From: Actinomycetota bacterium
GTDB taxonomy: Bacteria; Actinomycetota; Acidimicrobiia; Spongiisociales; ZC4RG35
Length of the DNA: 8,377 nt
Reading direction: 5' to 3'
Assembly (NCBI GenBank): GCA_003242515.1
Contig: QGUS01000061.1
Span: forward strand, 1 to 8,377
Position 1 is the first letter of the stretch. Each line of letters begins with the position of its first letter. The position numbers and the translations under genes are program-made. Below are positions 1 through 6,646 of this stretch, piece after piece. The notes beneath the pieces were generated by a model, which was given only the letters and a program-made list of their open reading frames with translations, ran no database searches and was not told where the DNA came from.

Positions 1-145
1 CGCGGGCGCGCCCCCGCTCGCGGACGCGGGGGGGGCCCCCCTCCCGGGGCGTTGTGACCGACCCGGGGGGCCGGGTGGTGAACCACGGAGAAGGGGAGTG
101 GGGGTCCCCCCCCGCCCCCCGCCACTTCCCGACTCGAGGATCGGG
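1..145. other. low-complexity G/C-rich leader upstream of pstC
   Basis: No recognisable gene is seen. The stretch is almost pure G/C, with an 8-G run next to a 6-C run (28-41) and long C runs at 106-120. One frame is open from base 2 through the duplicated ATG at 146 to a TGA at 179-181. Its translation is only Gly/Pro/Arg/Ala-rich, so it is not supported as a gene. Another frame stops at TGA 55-57 and could in principle be the tail of an upstream gene such as pstS, but nothing in it resembles one. The composition differs from the rest of the window and may reflect a contig edge. Confidence 0.5.
93..130 (+). promoter_or_regulatory. potential stem-loop just upstream of the pstC ribosome site
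   Basis: GGGGAGTGG (93-101) pairs with CCACTTCCC (122-130) as nine consecutive pairs, one of them G-U. Past a bulged G121 three more G-C pairs are possible, around a C-rich loop. It ends six bases before the GAGGA at 136-140. Stem-loops between pstS and pstC are known in other pst operons as sites that lower expression of the downstream genes. That role here is inference, because pstS is not visible and the sequence quality of this edge is uncertain. Confidence 0.35.
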
Positions 146-181
146 ATGACCATCGAGCAGTCGGCACGGGAGGAGAGATGA
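146..181 (+). other. 11-codon leader ORF created by the duplication
   Basis: Starting at the first ATG the frame reads MTIEQSAREER and then stops at TGA 179-181. That stop overlaps the pstC ATG (178-180) as ATGA. GAGGA lies five bases upstream. If the duplication is real, ribosomes could translate this copy of the PstC N-terminus, terminate and restart at pstC, so it would act as a coupling leader. If the duplication is an artefact, the ORF does not exist. It has no independent protein-family support. Confidence 0.2.
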
Positions 182-209
182 CCATCGAGCAGTCGGCACG
201 GGAGGAGAG
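146..209 (+). repeat. exact 32-base tandem duplication over the pstC start
   Basis: Bases 146-177 and 178-209 are identical, and the match continues for one more base. Each copy begins ATGACCATCGAG and ends with GGGAGGAGAG. Since 32 is not a multiple of three, the two ATGs lie in different frames, and only the second (178) reads into PstC. The purine-rich tail of copy 1 acts as a Shine-Dalgarno for copy 2 (GGAGG 169-173, four bases before the ATG). The original copy has its own site, GAGGA 136-140, five bases before ATG 146. It may be a real slippage duplication or an assembly error near a contig end. Confidence 0.9.
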
Positions 210-1113
210 ACAGGTCCGCGTCTCGAAAGTCGGAGACCGGGTGTTCCTGGGTCTCTCCAGAGGCGCCGGCGTCTTCATCCTGGTCACCCTTGCGGGGGTG
301 GCCTTGTTCCTGTTCCGGGAAGCCCTGCCCGCGCTGCAGGCCGACGCCACGGAGTTCCGCGACAGCGACACCTTCCTCCAGTACGTAGGCCCGCTCGTCG
401 TCGGAACGGTGCTCGCCTCGGTCCTGGCGGTCGTCCTGGCCGCTCCTCTGGCGGTCGCCGTGGCGCTGTACCTGACCCATTACGCCCCCAAGCGACTGGC
501 GCGGACCTTCGGGCAGTTCGTGGACCTCCTCGCCGCAATTCCAAGTGTCGTATTCGGCCTGTGGGGGATTGCCTTCCTGGCCCCCCTCCTGGCCCGCCAC
601 GTCTATCCCGTCCTACACGAGAACTTCGGATGGATCCCGCTCTTCGCCGGACCCGTGGTCCCGAGCGGCCGGTCGATGCTCACCGCCGGGATCGTCCTGG
701 CGGTGATGATCCTCCCGCTCATGACCGCCATATCCCGGGAGGCGTTCAGCAGGACCCCGCGGCTCCATGAAGAGGCGTCGTTGGCGCTGGGAGCGACGCG
801 CTGGGAGATGATCCGTCAGGCGGTCCTTCCATTTGGCCGGTCGGCGGTTGTCTCCGGCACGATGCTCGGTCTGGGTCGGGCCCTCGGGGAAACCATGGCG
901 GTGGCGATGATCCTGTCGCCGGCGGATCTCTTCTCGGTCAACCTGATCGGTCCCGAGAACCCGAACACCATCGCCGCCAACATCGCGCTGCGCTTCCCCG
1001 AGGCGCAGGGACTCGACGTCAACCGACTGCTCGCCACGGGTTTGGTGCTGTTCGCGGTGACGCTCGTGGTCAACCTCGTGGCCCGCCGGATCGCCTCCGG
1101 GGGTGCGGCGTGA
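178..1113 (+). CDS. pstC: phosphate ABC transporter permease PstC
   Basis: One of the two inner-membrane permeases of the PstSCAB high-affinity phosphate importer. The 311 residues match the usual family size. A charged cytoplasmic N-terminus (1-28) precedes a first membrane helix at about 29-47. Further helices follow at about 70-100, 115-138, 166-185, 222-246 and 283-303. The ABC-permease EAA loop that docks on PstB is at 199-218, beginning EASLALGATRWE. The IPSVVFGLWG segment at 121-130 and GRALGETMAVAM near 233-244 are typical of PstC. ATG 178 is chosen because GGAGG lies four bases upstream and the protein reads in frame only from this second copy of the duplicated start. The stop overlaps the pstA GTG by four bases. 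No pstS is visible upstream, which is unusual for a pst operon unless it lies left of the window edge. Confidence 0.95.
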   Translation: MTIEQSAREERQVRVSKVGDRVFLGLSRGAGVFILVTLAGVALFLFREALPALQADATEFRDSDTFLQYVGPLVVGTVLASVLAVVLAAPLAVAVALYLTHYAPKRLARTFGQFVDLLAAIPSVVFGLWGIAFLAPLLARHVYPVLHENFGWIPLFAGPVVPSGRSMLTAGIVLAVMILPLMTAISREAFSRTPRLHEEASLALGATRWEMIRQAVLPFGRSAVVSGTMLGLGRALGETMAVAMILSPADLFSVNLIGPENPNTIAANIALRFPEAQGLDVNRLLATGLVLFAVTLVVNLVARRIASGGAA

Positions 1114-2048
1114 CCGTGACCGTGACGCGCAGCCGGCCTGTCGACGAGTTCGAGGGCGTCGTCGGGAGGCGACGACGGGTCACTGATCGGCTGGCCACGG
1201 TGGTGATGACCTTCGCGTTCGCGATCGTGCTCTTCCCGCTGCTCAGCGTGGCGTGGACGGTGGTGGAGGCGGGTCTGGAGCGTTTCGACCCGGCCTTCTT
1301 CGCCCGGAACATGGAGTTGACGCTCGACGAGCTCGCAGCCGCTCGGGCCGGTGAGACGGTTGGAGGTGCCGGCCACGCGGTGGTGGGGACGCTGATCGTC
1401 ACCGGTCTCGCCGCCGTCATGTCGATCCCGCTCGGGGTGCTCACTGCGATCTACCTCGTCGAATACGGACGGGGGAAGCTGGCTCGCTCGATAACGGCGA
1501 TGGTCGACGTCATGACCGGGATCCCGTCGATCGTCGCGGGTCTCTTCGCGTACGCGCTGTTCGTCATCTTCTTCGGCCCCGGCACCAGATCGGGTCTCGC
1601 CGGGGCCGTGGCGCTCGCCGTGCTCATGACGCCGATCGTGGTGCGGGCGACCGAGGAGATGCTCCGGCTGGTGCCCGACGAGCTCAGGGAGGCGTCGTAC
1701 GCGCTGGGGGTGCCCAGGTGGAAGACGATCGTCAAGGTCGTGATCCCCACCTCCATCGGAGGGATAGTCACCGGTGTCACGCTGGCCGTGGCCCGGGTGA
1801 TCGGGGAGACGGCACCTCTTCTCCTCACCGCGGGCATCGCCGACGGGCTGAACCTCAACCCCTTCTCCGGCCGGATGACGACGCTGCCCGTCTACACCTA
1901 CCGGAGCTACAAGTTCCCGTCCCTCCCGGTGGAGGCCTACATCGACCGGGCCTTCGCCGCCGCTCTCACCCTCGTGCTCCTCGTGGCACTGCTCTTCGCC
2001 GTGGCCAGGATCCTGGCCACGGTCCTCGAACCGAAAGGAAACGGATGA
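1110..2048 (+). CDS. pstA: phosphate ABC transporter permease PstA
   Basis: Second membrane subunit of the phosphate importer, 312 residues, pairing with PstC to form the translocation path. Membrane helices are predicted by eye at about 31-52, 89-115, 136-157, 163-180, 214-236 and 281-305. The EAA coupling loop begins EASYALGVPRWKTI at 194. GIPSIVAGLFAYALF (137-151) and ARVIGETAPLLLTAG (228-242) are characteristic of PstA. The gene starts with GTG, overlapping the pstC stop as GTGA. Because GTGACC is repeated, GTG codons at 1110, 1116 and 1122 are all in frame and the exact start is uncertain by up to four residues. Only a weak G-rich site precedes it, so translation probably depends on coupling to pstC. 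The stop overlaps the pstB ATG by four bases. Confidence 0.94.
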   Translation: MTVTVTRSRPVDEFEGVVGRRRRVTDRLATVVMTFAFAIVLFPLLSVAWTVVEAGLERFDPAFFARNMELTLDELAAARAGETVGGAGHAVVGTLIVTGLAAVMSIPLGVLTAIYLVEYGRGKLARSITAMVDVMTGIPSIVAGLFAYALFVIFFGPGTRSGLAGAVALAVLMTPIVVRATEEMLRLVPDELREASYALGVPRWKTIVKVVIPTSIGGIVTGVTLAVARVIGETAPLLLTAGIADGLNLNPFSGRMTTLPVYTYRSYKFPSLPVEAYIDRAFAAALTLVLLVALLFAVARILATVLEPKGNG

Positions 2049-2896
2049 CGTCGCAAACCGACTTCGACCTCTCGGTCACGATGACCGATGACGCCCCACC
2101 CCAAGCGGGGTCCTCCGACGGTCACGCCATCGAGACGACCGACCTCGACATCTACTACGGGGAGTTCAAGGCGGTCGAAGGGGTCTCCCTCCGTGTGGAG
2201 CCCAGGTCGATCACCGCGGTCATAGGTCCGTCCGGGTGCGGCAAGTCGACCTTTCTCCGCACGCTGAACCGCATGCACGAGGTGATCCCCGGCGCTCGGG
2301 TCGAGGGCAGGGTGAAGCTCAACGGCCGGGACCTGTACGCCGCCGACGTCGACCCCGTCGCCGTGCGGCGCCGTGTCGGCATGGTGTTCCAGCGCCCCAA
2401 CCCGTTCCCCACGATGTCGATCTACCAGAACGTCCTCGCCGGCCACCGGCTCAACTCGAGGCGGCTGGCCAGGAGCGAGGCCGACGAGATCGTGGAGAAG
2501 TCCCTGCGCGGGGCCCATCTGTGGGAGGAGGTGAAGGACCGGCTCGATCGCCCGGGATCGAGTCTGTCCGGCGGCCAACAGCAGCGGCTGTGCATCGCCC
2601 GGGCCATCGCGGTCGAGCCCGACGTGCTCCTCATGGACGAGCCCTGCTCCGCCCTGGACCCGATCTCGACCCTGGCCATCGAGCAGCTCATGTTCGACCT
2701 GAAGGAGACCTACACGATCGTGATCGTCACCCACAACATGCAGCAGGCGGCGCGGGTCAGCGACCGAACGGCCTTCTTCAACGTCGAAGGTCCCGGGAGG
2801 CCCGGGCGTCTCGTAGAGGTGGACGAGACCGACAGAATCTTCGTCAACCCGTCGAAGCAGGCCACCCAGGACTACATCACCGGGAGGTTCGGGTGA
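2045..2896 (+). CDS. pstB: phosphate ABC transporter ATP-binding protein PstB
   Basis: Cytoplasmic ATPase that powers phosphate uptake through PstC/PstA, 283 residues. All nucleotide-binding motifs are intact: Walker A GPSGCGKST (61-69), Q-loop Q116 in MVFQRPNPFP, signature LSGGQQQRL (174-182), Walker B VLLMDEP (194-200), D-loop SALD (202-205) and switch His230. RPNPFPTMSIYQNV after the Q-loop and the C-terminal NPSKQATQDYITGRFG are diagnostic of PstB over other ABC ATPases. The N-terminus carries about 28 extra polar residues before the core. ATG 2045 has a good AAAGGA site (2034-2039) and an ATGA overlap with pstA. The longer open frame upstream is pstA read out of frame. The stop overlaps the phoU GTG. 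Confidence 0.97.
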   Translation: MTSQTDFDLSVTMTDDAPPQAGSSDGHAIETTDLDIYYGEFKAVEGVSLRVEPRSITAVIGPSGCGKSTFLRTLNRMHEVIPGARVEGRVKLNGRDLYAADVDPVAVRRRVGMVFQRPNPFPTMSIYQNVLAGHRLNSRRLARSEADEIVEKSLRGAHLWEEVKDRLDRPGSSLSGGQQQRLCIARAIAVEPDVLLMDEPCSALDPISTLAIEQLMFDLKETYTIVIVTHNMQQAARVSDRTAFFNVEGPGRPGRLVEVDETDRIFVNPSKQATQDYITGRFG

Positions 2897-3582
2897 CCGC
2901 CGACGCCAACGTCCACTTCCACGACGAGATGGCTGCCCTGGAGCGGAGGATTCTCGGGATGGCGGAGCAGGCCGAGAAGATGGTGGGCATGGCCGTCAAC
3001 TCGGTGATCCACGACGACCCGGGCCTGGCCGATCTGGTCATCGGGATGGACGACGAGATCGACCGGGTCTATCTGACGGCCCACCACGACTGGACCTCGC
3101 TCATGGCGCGCGGCCAGCCCCTGGGCGCCGATCTGCGCCGGATGACGGTCTTGCTGCAACTCAACGCCATCTTCGAGCGCATGGGCGACCAGTGCGTCAA
3201 CATCGCCAAGATCGCCAAGGCCAACGCCGGTCTGCCCCGGGTGGATCGTGTCTGTGCGGTGATCCGGGAGATGGGCGACCTGGTGCGGGAGATGATGCGG
3301 TCGGCCCTCGGCGCCTACGTCCGGGAGGATGTCGATGAAGCGCGGCTGCTCCCCACCCTGGACGAACCCGTGGATCGTCTCAACGCATCCATGTACAAGG
3401 AGGCGGTGGCGGTACGGGCCGACCCGTCGATTCTCGAATGGGCCACCCGGGTCCTCATGGTGTCCCGGGCCCTGGAGCGGTTGGGCGATCAGGCCGTTGA
3501 CCTCGGCGAGATGACGGCATACCTGGTGACCGGCGAGCGCGTCGAGTTCGACGAAAGCGGGATAATGCTCCGAGATGCTTGA
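2893..3582 (+). CDS. phoU: phosphate transport system regulatory protein PhoU
   Basis: Cytoplasmic helical-bundle protein that links the Pst transporter to the PhoR-type kinase and keeps the Pho response off when phosphate is ample. It has 229 residues, a normal PhoU length, with two similar three-helix halves. Each half carries the family's metal-binding signature: FERMGDQCVNI around 94-104 and LERLGDQAVDL around 194-204. FHDEMAALERRI (9-20) matches the usual PhoU N-terminus, supporting the GTG start at 2893, and GGAGG (2883-2887) is five bases upstream. The GTG overlaps the pstB stop as GTGA. The open frame extends further upstream, but that part is pstB out of frame. The end overlaps the response-regulator gene by eight bases. 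Confidence 0.94.
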   Translation: MTADANVHFHDEMAALERRILGMAEQAEKMVGMAVNSVIHDDPGLADLVIGMDDEIDRVYLTAHHDWTSLMARGQPLGADLRRMTVLLQLNAIFERMGDQCVNIAKIAKANAGLPRVDRVCAVIREMGDLVREMMRSALGAYVREDVDEARLLPTLDEPVDRLNASMYKEAVAVRADPSILEWATRVLMVSRALERLGDQAVDLGEMTAYLVTGERVEFDESGIMLRDA

Positions 3583-4279
3583 AGCACGCCCCTTCCGGGT
3601 GCTGGTGGTCGAGGACGAAGCGCCGCTCGCCGAGTCGATCCAGTACGCCCTGGAATCCGAGGGATTCATGGTGTCCACGGCAGGAAGCGGCCCCACCGGT
3701 CTCGAAGCCGCGCGGGCGCACAACCCCGACATCGTTCTGCTCGACCTCATGCTTCCGGGAATGTCCGGTCTCGACGTTTGTCGGGAGATCAGATCGTTCA
3801 GCGACGCCGCCATCATCATGCTCACGGCGAAGGACGCCGAAGCCGACAAGGTCGCCGGGCTCGAGCTCGGGGCCGACGACTACATGACCAAGCCGTTCTC
3901 CATGCGGGAGCTGATCGCCCGCATCCGGGCGCAGCTCCGCCGGCTCGCCCGCACCGGTCAGTTCGCCGAGGCCAACGAGGTGCTGCGGGGCGGTGCTGTG
4001 GAGATGGACATCGAGGCCCATGTGGTTCGGGTGGACGGCGAGACGGTGGACCTGACCCCGAAGGAGTTCGACCTCCTCGAGTCGCTGATGCGGCGAAAGA
4101 ATCGTCTGGCCGAGAGACACGCTCTCATCTCCGAGGTTTGGGGCCCGTCGTACTTCGGCGACACCAAGACCCTCGATGTACACGTCAAGCGGCTGCGGGA
4201 GAAGATCGAGAGGGAGCCCTCCCGGCCGACCCACATCGTCACGGTGCGTGGTCTCGGGTACAAGTTCGTCGATGAGTGA
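3575..4279 (+). CDS. regX3: OmpR/PhoB-family response regulator, RegX3-like
   Basis: DNA-binding response regulator of 234 residues, expected to control the Pho regulon. The receiver domain (about 8-120) has acidic residues E13/D14, phospho-acceptor D57 in DIVLLDLMLPGMSG, T84 and K106 in YMTKPFSMRE. A winged-helix output domain follows (about 135-233) with LTPKEFDLLE and a recognition region reading YFGDTKTLDVHVKRLREKI. The domain ends in VRGLGYKF. The recognition segment resembles actinobacterial RegX3 more than proteobacterial PhoB, so the symbol is a best match rather than proven orthology. ATG 3575 overlaps the phoU stop by eight bases and lacks a clear Shine-Dalgarno, suggesting translational coupling. 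The 3' end overlaps the kinase start by eight bases. Regulator before kinase matches the phoB-phoR order and is the reverse of mycobacterial senX3-regX3. Confidence 0.92.
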   Translation: MLEARPFRVLVVEDEAPLAESIQYALESEGFMVSTAGSGPTGLEAARAHNPDIVLLDLMLPGMSGLDVCREIRSFSDAAIIMLTAKDAEADKVAGLELGADDYMTKPFSMRELIARIRAQLRRLARTGQFAEANEVLRGGAVEMDIEAHVVRVDGETVDLTPKEFDLLESLMRRKNRLAERHALISEVWGPSYFGDTKTLDVHVKRLREKIEREPSRPTHIVTVRGLGYKFVDE

Positions 4280-5972
4280 ACCGCCTGGCCGGTCGAGCAT
4301 CTCCAGTCGAGTCCTGGTGACCGGCGGGATCGTCGCCCTGGCGTTGGTCCTGCTGATGATGGGGATGGTCGAGCGCTCCGTTCGCTCGATCTGGCTCGCC
4401 GACCTCGACGAGCACCTGGTGGACCTGGGCGAGTCGGTCGCGGCCGGGTTGGGTGTTGGTGACGACGACGCATGGATCACAGAGGTGTCGAACCGCACCG
4501 GGGTCCGCGTGACCCTGATCGCTCCGGATGGGCTCGTGGTCGCCGATTCGCACGAGGAAGAGGCGGAGTTGGAGAACCACGGCGACCGCCCCGAGGTTGT
4601 GGCTGCCCTCCGGGGGGAGGTGGGCCAGGCCACCCGGCTCAGCGAGAGCTCAGGCTTCGCCCAGCGCTATGTGGCCTTGCCATTTCCCGGGTTGGTGGTG
4701 CGGGTGTCGACTCCCACCTCAGTGATCGAAGATCGGTTGTCGGACACCAGACGAGTCATTGCCATGGCGGGCGTGACGGTGGCGGCGCTCGCCATCGGGC
4801 TTCTGGTTCTGACGTCCCGCAGGCTGGTGCGTCCCCTGGAGCGGCTCGCCGCGCAGGCGGAAGCAGTAGCGGCGGGCGACCTCACCGTCGTTCCGGAGCG
4901 GTCGAGTGTCACCGAGCTCGACCAGATGGCGGTGGCCCTGGGTTCGATCGTCCGCGATCTCGGGGGACGCATCGACGAAGCGGAGCAGGCGTCGTCCACC
5001 CTGGAGGCGGTCCTCGCCTCGCTACCGCAGGCAACGCTTCTGTTCTCCGGTGACGACACCCTGGTGTACGCCAACCCGGCGGCCGGCGAGATGTTGGGCC
5101 GGGTCCCCGAACTGCTCGCGTCCCTGGTCCCCCTTCAGCTCCAGGAGATGATTCGATCGGCTCGATCCGGCTCTGTCGCGCCCCAGGAGATGGAGCACGG
5201 CCTCCCGGCCCGATGGCTCCGCGCGGTGGCCAGCCGGGTCGACGACTCGGGCCGGGTGGTGCTCATCGTCAGTGACGTGACCGAGCGGGCGCGTCTGGAG
5301 GCGATGCGTCGGGATTTCGTTGCCAACGCCTCACACGAGCTGAAGACCCCGGTGGCGACCGCGATCGCCTCTGCGGAGGCGCTGCAGATCGCGCTCAGCC
5401 GGGACGACCCCTCCGCAGAGCGGTTCGCCGCCCGGGTCTCCGCTTCCGCCCGACATCTCGAGAGACTCGTCGCCGACCTGCTCGACCTTTCGCGTCTGGA
5501 GCAGGAGTCCCCGGTGCTGGCGCCGGTCGACCTGGGTGCCCTCGTGGTCGAGGAGACGGAAGGGGCAAGGCAGCGCGTCGAGGACAACGGGCTGACGTTG
5601 AGCGTAGAGACGATCCCGGTAACGATTTCCGGCGACGACGCCGCCCTCCGCACTGCGATCCGCAACCTCATCGACAATGCCGTGCGGCACACGGCCGCGG
5701 GTGGGTCGATCTACGTGAGGGTTGGCTCCTCTGACGGGTTCGCCGTGGTCGATGTGGCGGACACCGGTGAGGGGATTCCGACGGCGGACCTGGACCGGGT
5801 CTTCGAGAGGTTCTACCGGGTGGACACGGCCCGATCCCGGGAGACAGGTGGGACGGGCCTCGGGCTGGCGATCGTTCGTCATGTCGTGGAAGGCCATGGC
5901 GGGCGGGTATCGGTGACCAGCGAGCTCGGCCAGGGTTCGACCTTCACGGTGGAACTGCCTTTGCGCCCCTGA
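4272..5972 (+). CDS. phoR: PhoR-type phosphate sensor histidine kinase
   Basis: Membrane histidine kinase of 566 residues, the cognate partner of the preceding regulator. Domain order: TM1 about 13-33, an extracytoplasmic sensor of roughly 128 residues (34-161), TM2 about 162-182, HAMP (183-235) and a PAS-like domain (about 243-338). HisKA follows with phospho-acceptor H355 in FVANASHELKTP, then HATPase_c. ATPase motifs are complete: N-box RNLIDNAVRH (464-473), G1 DTGEGIP (497-503), F-box FERFYRVD (511-518) and G2 GTGLGLAIV (527-535). ATG 4272 is chosen because it overlaps the regulator stop by eight bases (ATGAGTGA) and opens just before TM1. The longer upstream open frame is the regulator gene read out of frame. 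TM-sensor-TM-HAMP-PAS resembles Bacillus PhoR more than SenX3. Direct phosphate sensing is not implied, since PhoU and Pst usually supply the signal. Confidence 0.92.
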   Translation: MSEPPGRSSISSRVLVTGGIVALALVLLMMGMVERSVRSIWLADLDEHLVDLGESVAAGLGVGDDDAWITEVSNRTGVRVTLIAPDGLVVADSHEEEAELENHGDRPEVVAALRGEVGQATRLSESSGFAQRYVALPFPGLVVRVSTPTSVIEDRLSDTRRVIAMAGVTVAALAIGLLVLTSRRLVRPLERLAAQAEAVAAGDLTVVPERSSVTELDQMAVALGSIVRDLGGRIDEAEQASSTLEAVLASLPQATLLFSGDDTLVYANPAAGEMLGRVPELLASLVPLQLQEMIRSARSGSVAPQEMEHGLPARWLRAVASRVDDSGRVVLIVSDVTERARLEAMRRDFVANASHELKTPVATAIASAEALQIALSRDDPSAERFAARVSASARHLERLVADLLDLSRLEQESPVLAPVDLGALVVEETEGARQRVEDNGLTLSVETIPVTISGDDAALRTAIRNLIDNAVRHTAAGGSIYVRVGSSDGFAVVDVADTGEGIPTADLDRVFERFYRVDTARSRETGGTGLGLAIVRHVVEGHGGRVSVTSELGQGSTFTVELPLRP

Positions 5973-5979
5973 CCCCTTG

Positions 5980-5999
5980 CCCCTACCAGTCGGTCGGGG
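5980..5999. terminator. weak candidate bidirectional terminator hairpin
   Basis: CCCCTACC (5980-5987) can pair with GGTCGGGG (5992-5999) at seven of eight positions around the loop AGTC. It lies in the 41-base gap between the convergent kinase and membrane-protein genes, where a terminator is expected. No T-tract follows on either strand, so intrinsic termination is doubtful. Confidence 0.3.
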
Positions 6000-6013
6000 T
6001 TCGTTCCGGTTCC

Positions 6014-6613
6014 CTACGCCGGCACCTGTTCCTGCTGGGCAGCGACACGCGAAGCCCGGCGAGCGCCGAAGCGTGTCATCAACCGGGTCGCCAGCCATCC
6101 GTAGACCGCGGACACCATTCCGAACATGGCGATGTTCGCCCACGGGCCGGCACCCAGCGTCATCAGTTCTCTTCGAAGATCCGGGACGAGGAACAGCAGC
6201 GCCATCATCAGCAGGGCCGGGAAGGCCCACGATGCCCCCGGCCGGAGCCGCCGCACCTCGATGTTGACCGCACCGATCGCGCCGACAACCGCGCCGGCGA
6301 GGCACCCGACCGTCAGGAGAATGACGAGGGTCCCATCCAAGCTGAACATCGGCTGCCTCGTGGGTTCGGCGATGGCCACGGCGCGCATGGCCAGTCTGAA
6401 TCCAGGCGTGAGCACGACGATCCCTGCGATGAGGCCGGCAAGCAAGCCGTGAGACATCCCCCGCCACCAGCCGGGGAGATCCCTCAACAAGACGATGGCG
6501 AGGCCGAGCAGGATCAGTGCGGGGACGAAGGAGGGGAGCCCGCCCGACGCCAGCGAGGCCCACACCCCGGCGGCCGTGAGAGCGACGGCCCCCAATTTCG
6601 CGTTGGTGTTCAT
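6014..6613 (-). CDS. multi-pass membrane protein of unknown function
   Basis: I do not recognise a named family. The 199 residues are very hydrophobic, with about six candidate membrane helices near 7-23, 27-44, 53-70, 93-117, 127-144 and 155-176. Short charged loops lie between them. The tail RFGARRASRV is basic and probably cytoplasmic. Between helices 3 and 4 lies FRLAMRAVAIAEPTRQPMFS followed by DGTLVILL. This motif style is shared, as far as I recall, by uncharacterised actinobacterial membrane proteins, and that recollection is weak. There are no catalytic, metal-binding or transporter signatures. The gene is convergent with the kinase gene and divergent from dxs, so it is probably not in the Pho operon. 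ATG 6613 has no good Shine-Dalgarno of its own, but its start overlaps the stop of an 11-codon mini-ORF that does. Confidence 0.75.
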   Translation of the reverse strand: MNTNAKLGAVALTAAGVWASLASGGLPSFVPALILLGLAIVLLRDLPGWWRGMSHGLLAGLIAGIVVLTPGFRLAMRAVAIAEPTRQPMFSLDGTLVILLTVGCLAGAVVGAIGAVNIEVRRLRPGASWAFPALLMMALLFLVPDLRRELMTLGAGPWANIAMFGMVSAVYGWLATRLMTRFGARRASRVAAQQEQVPA

Positions 6614-6645
6614 TGCGGCAAGCTACGCCTGAGGACGGTGGCCAT
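6610..6645 (-). other. candidate 11-codon leader ORF overlapping the membrane-protein start
   Basis: On the minus strand an ATG at 6645 reads MATVLRRSLPQ and stops at TGA (6612-6610), overlapping the downstream ATG (6613-6611) as ATGA. GGAGG (the complement of 6650-6654) lies four bases upstream of its ATG, far better than anything directly before the membrane-protein gene. This suggests a translationally coupled leader. The ribosome site falls in the loop and right arm of a small hairpin at 6646-6660, so it might be partly hidden. Chance is possible given the short length. Confidence 0.3.
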
Positions 6646-6646
6646 G

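Noticed and set aside
2236..2892. Upstream extension of the phoU frame inside pstB
   Set aside because: The extension is pstB read in another frame, and the PhoU N-terminus begins naturally at the GTG at 2893.
2872..3849. Minus-strand open frame across phoU and the regulator gene
   Set aside because: The translation is His/Gly/Asp-rich and without family features, while the plus strand carries intact PhoU and receiver motifs.
5331..6563. Long minus-strand open frame antisense to the kinase gene, running into the membrane-protein gene
   Set aside because: Arg/Pro/Gly-rich translation with no motifs. It overlaps two well-supported genes and is a high-GC shadow frame.
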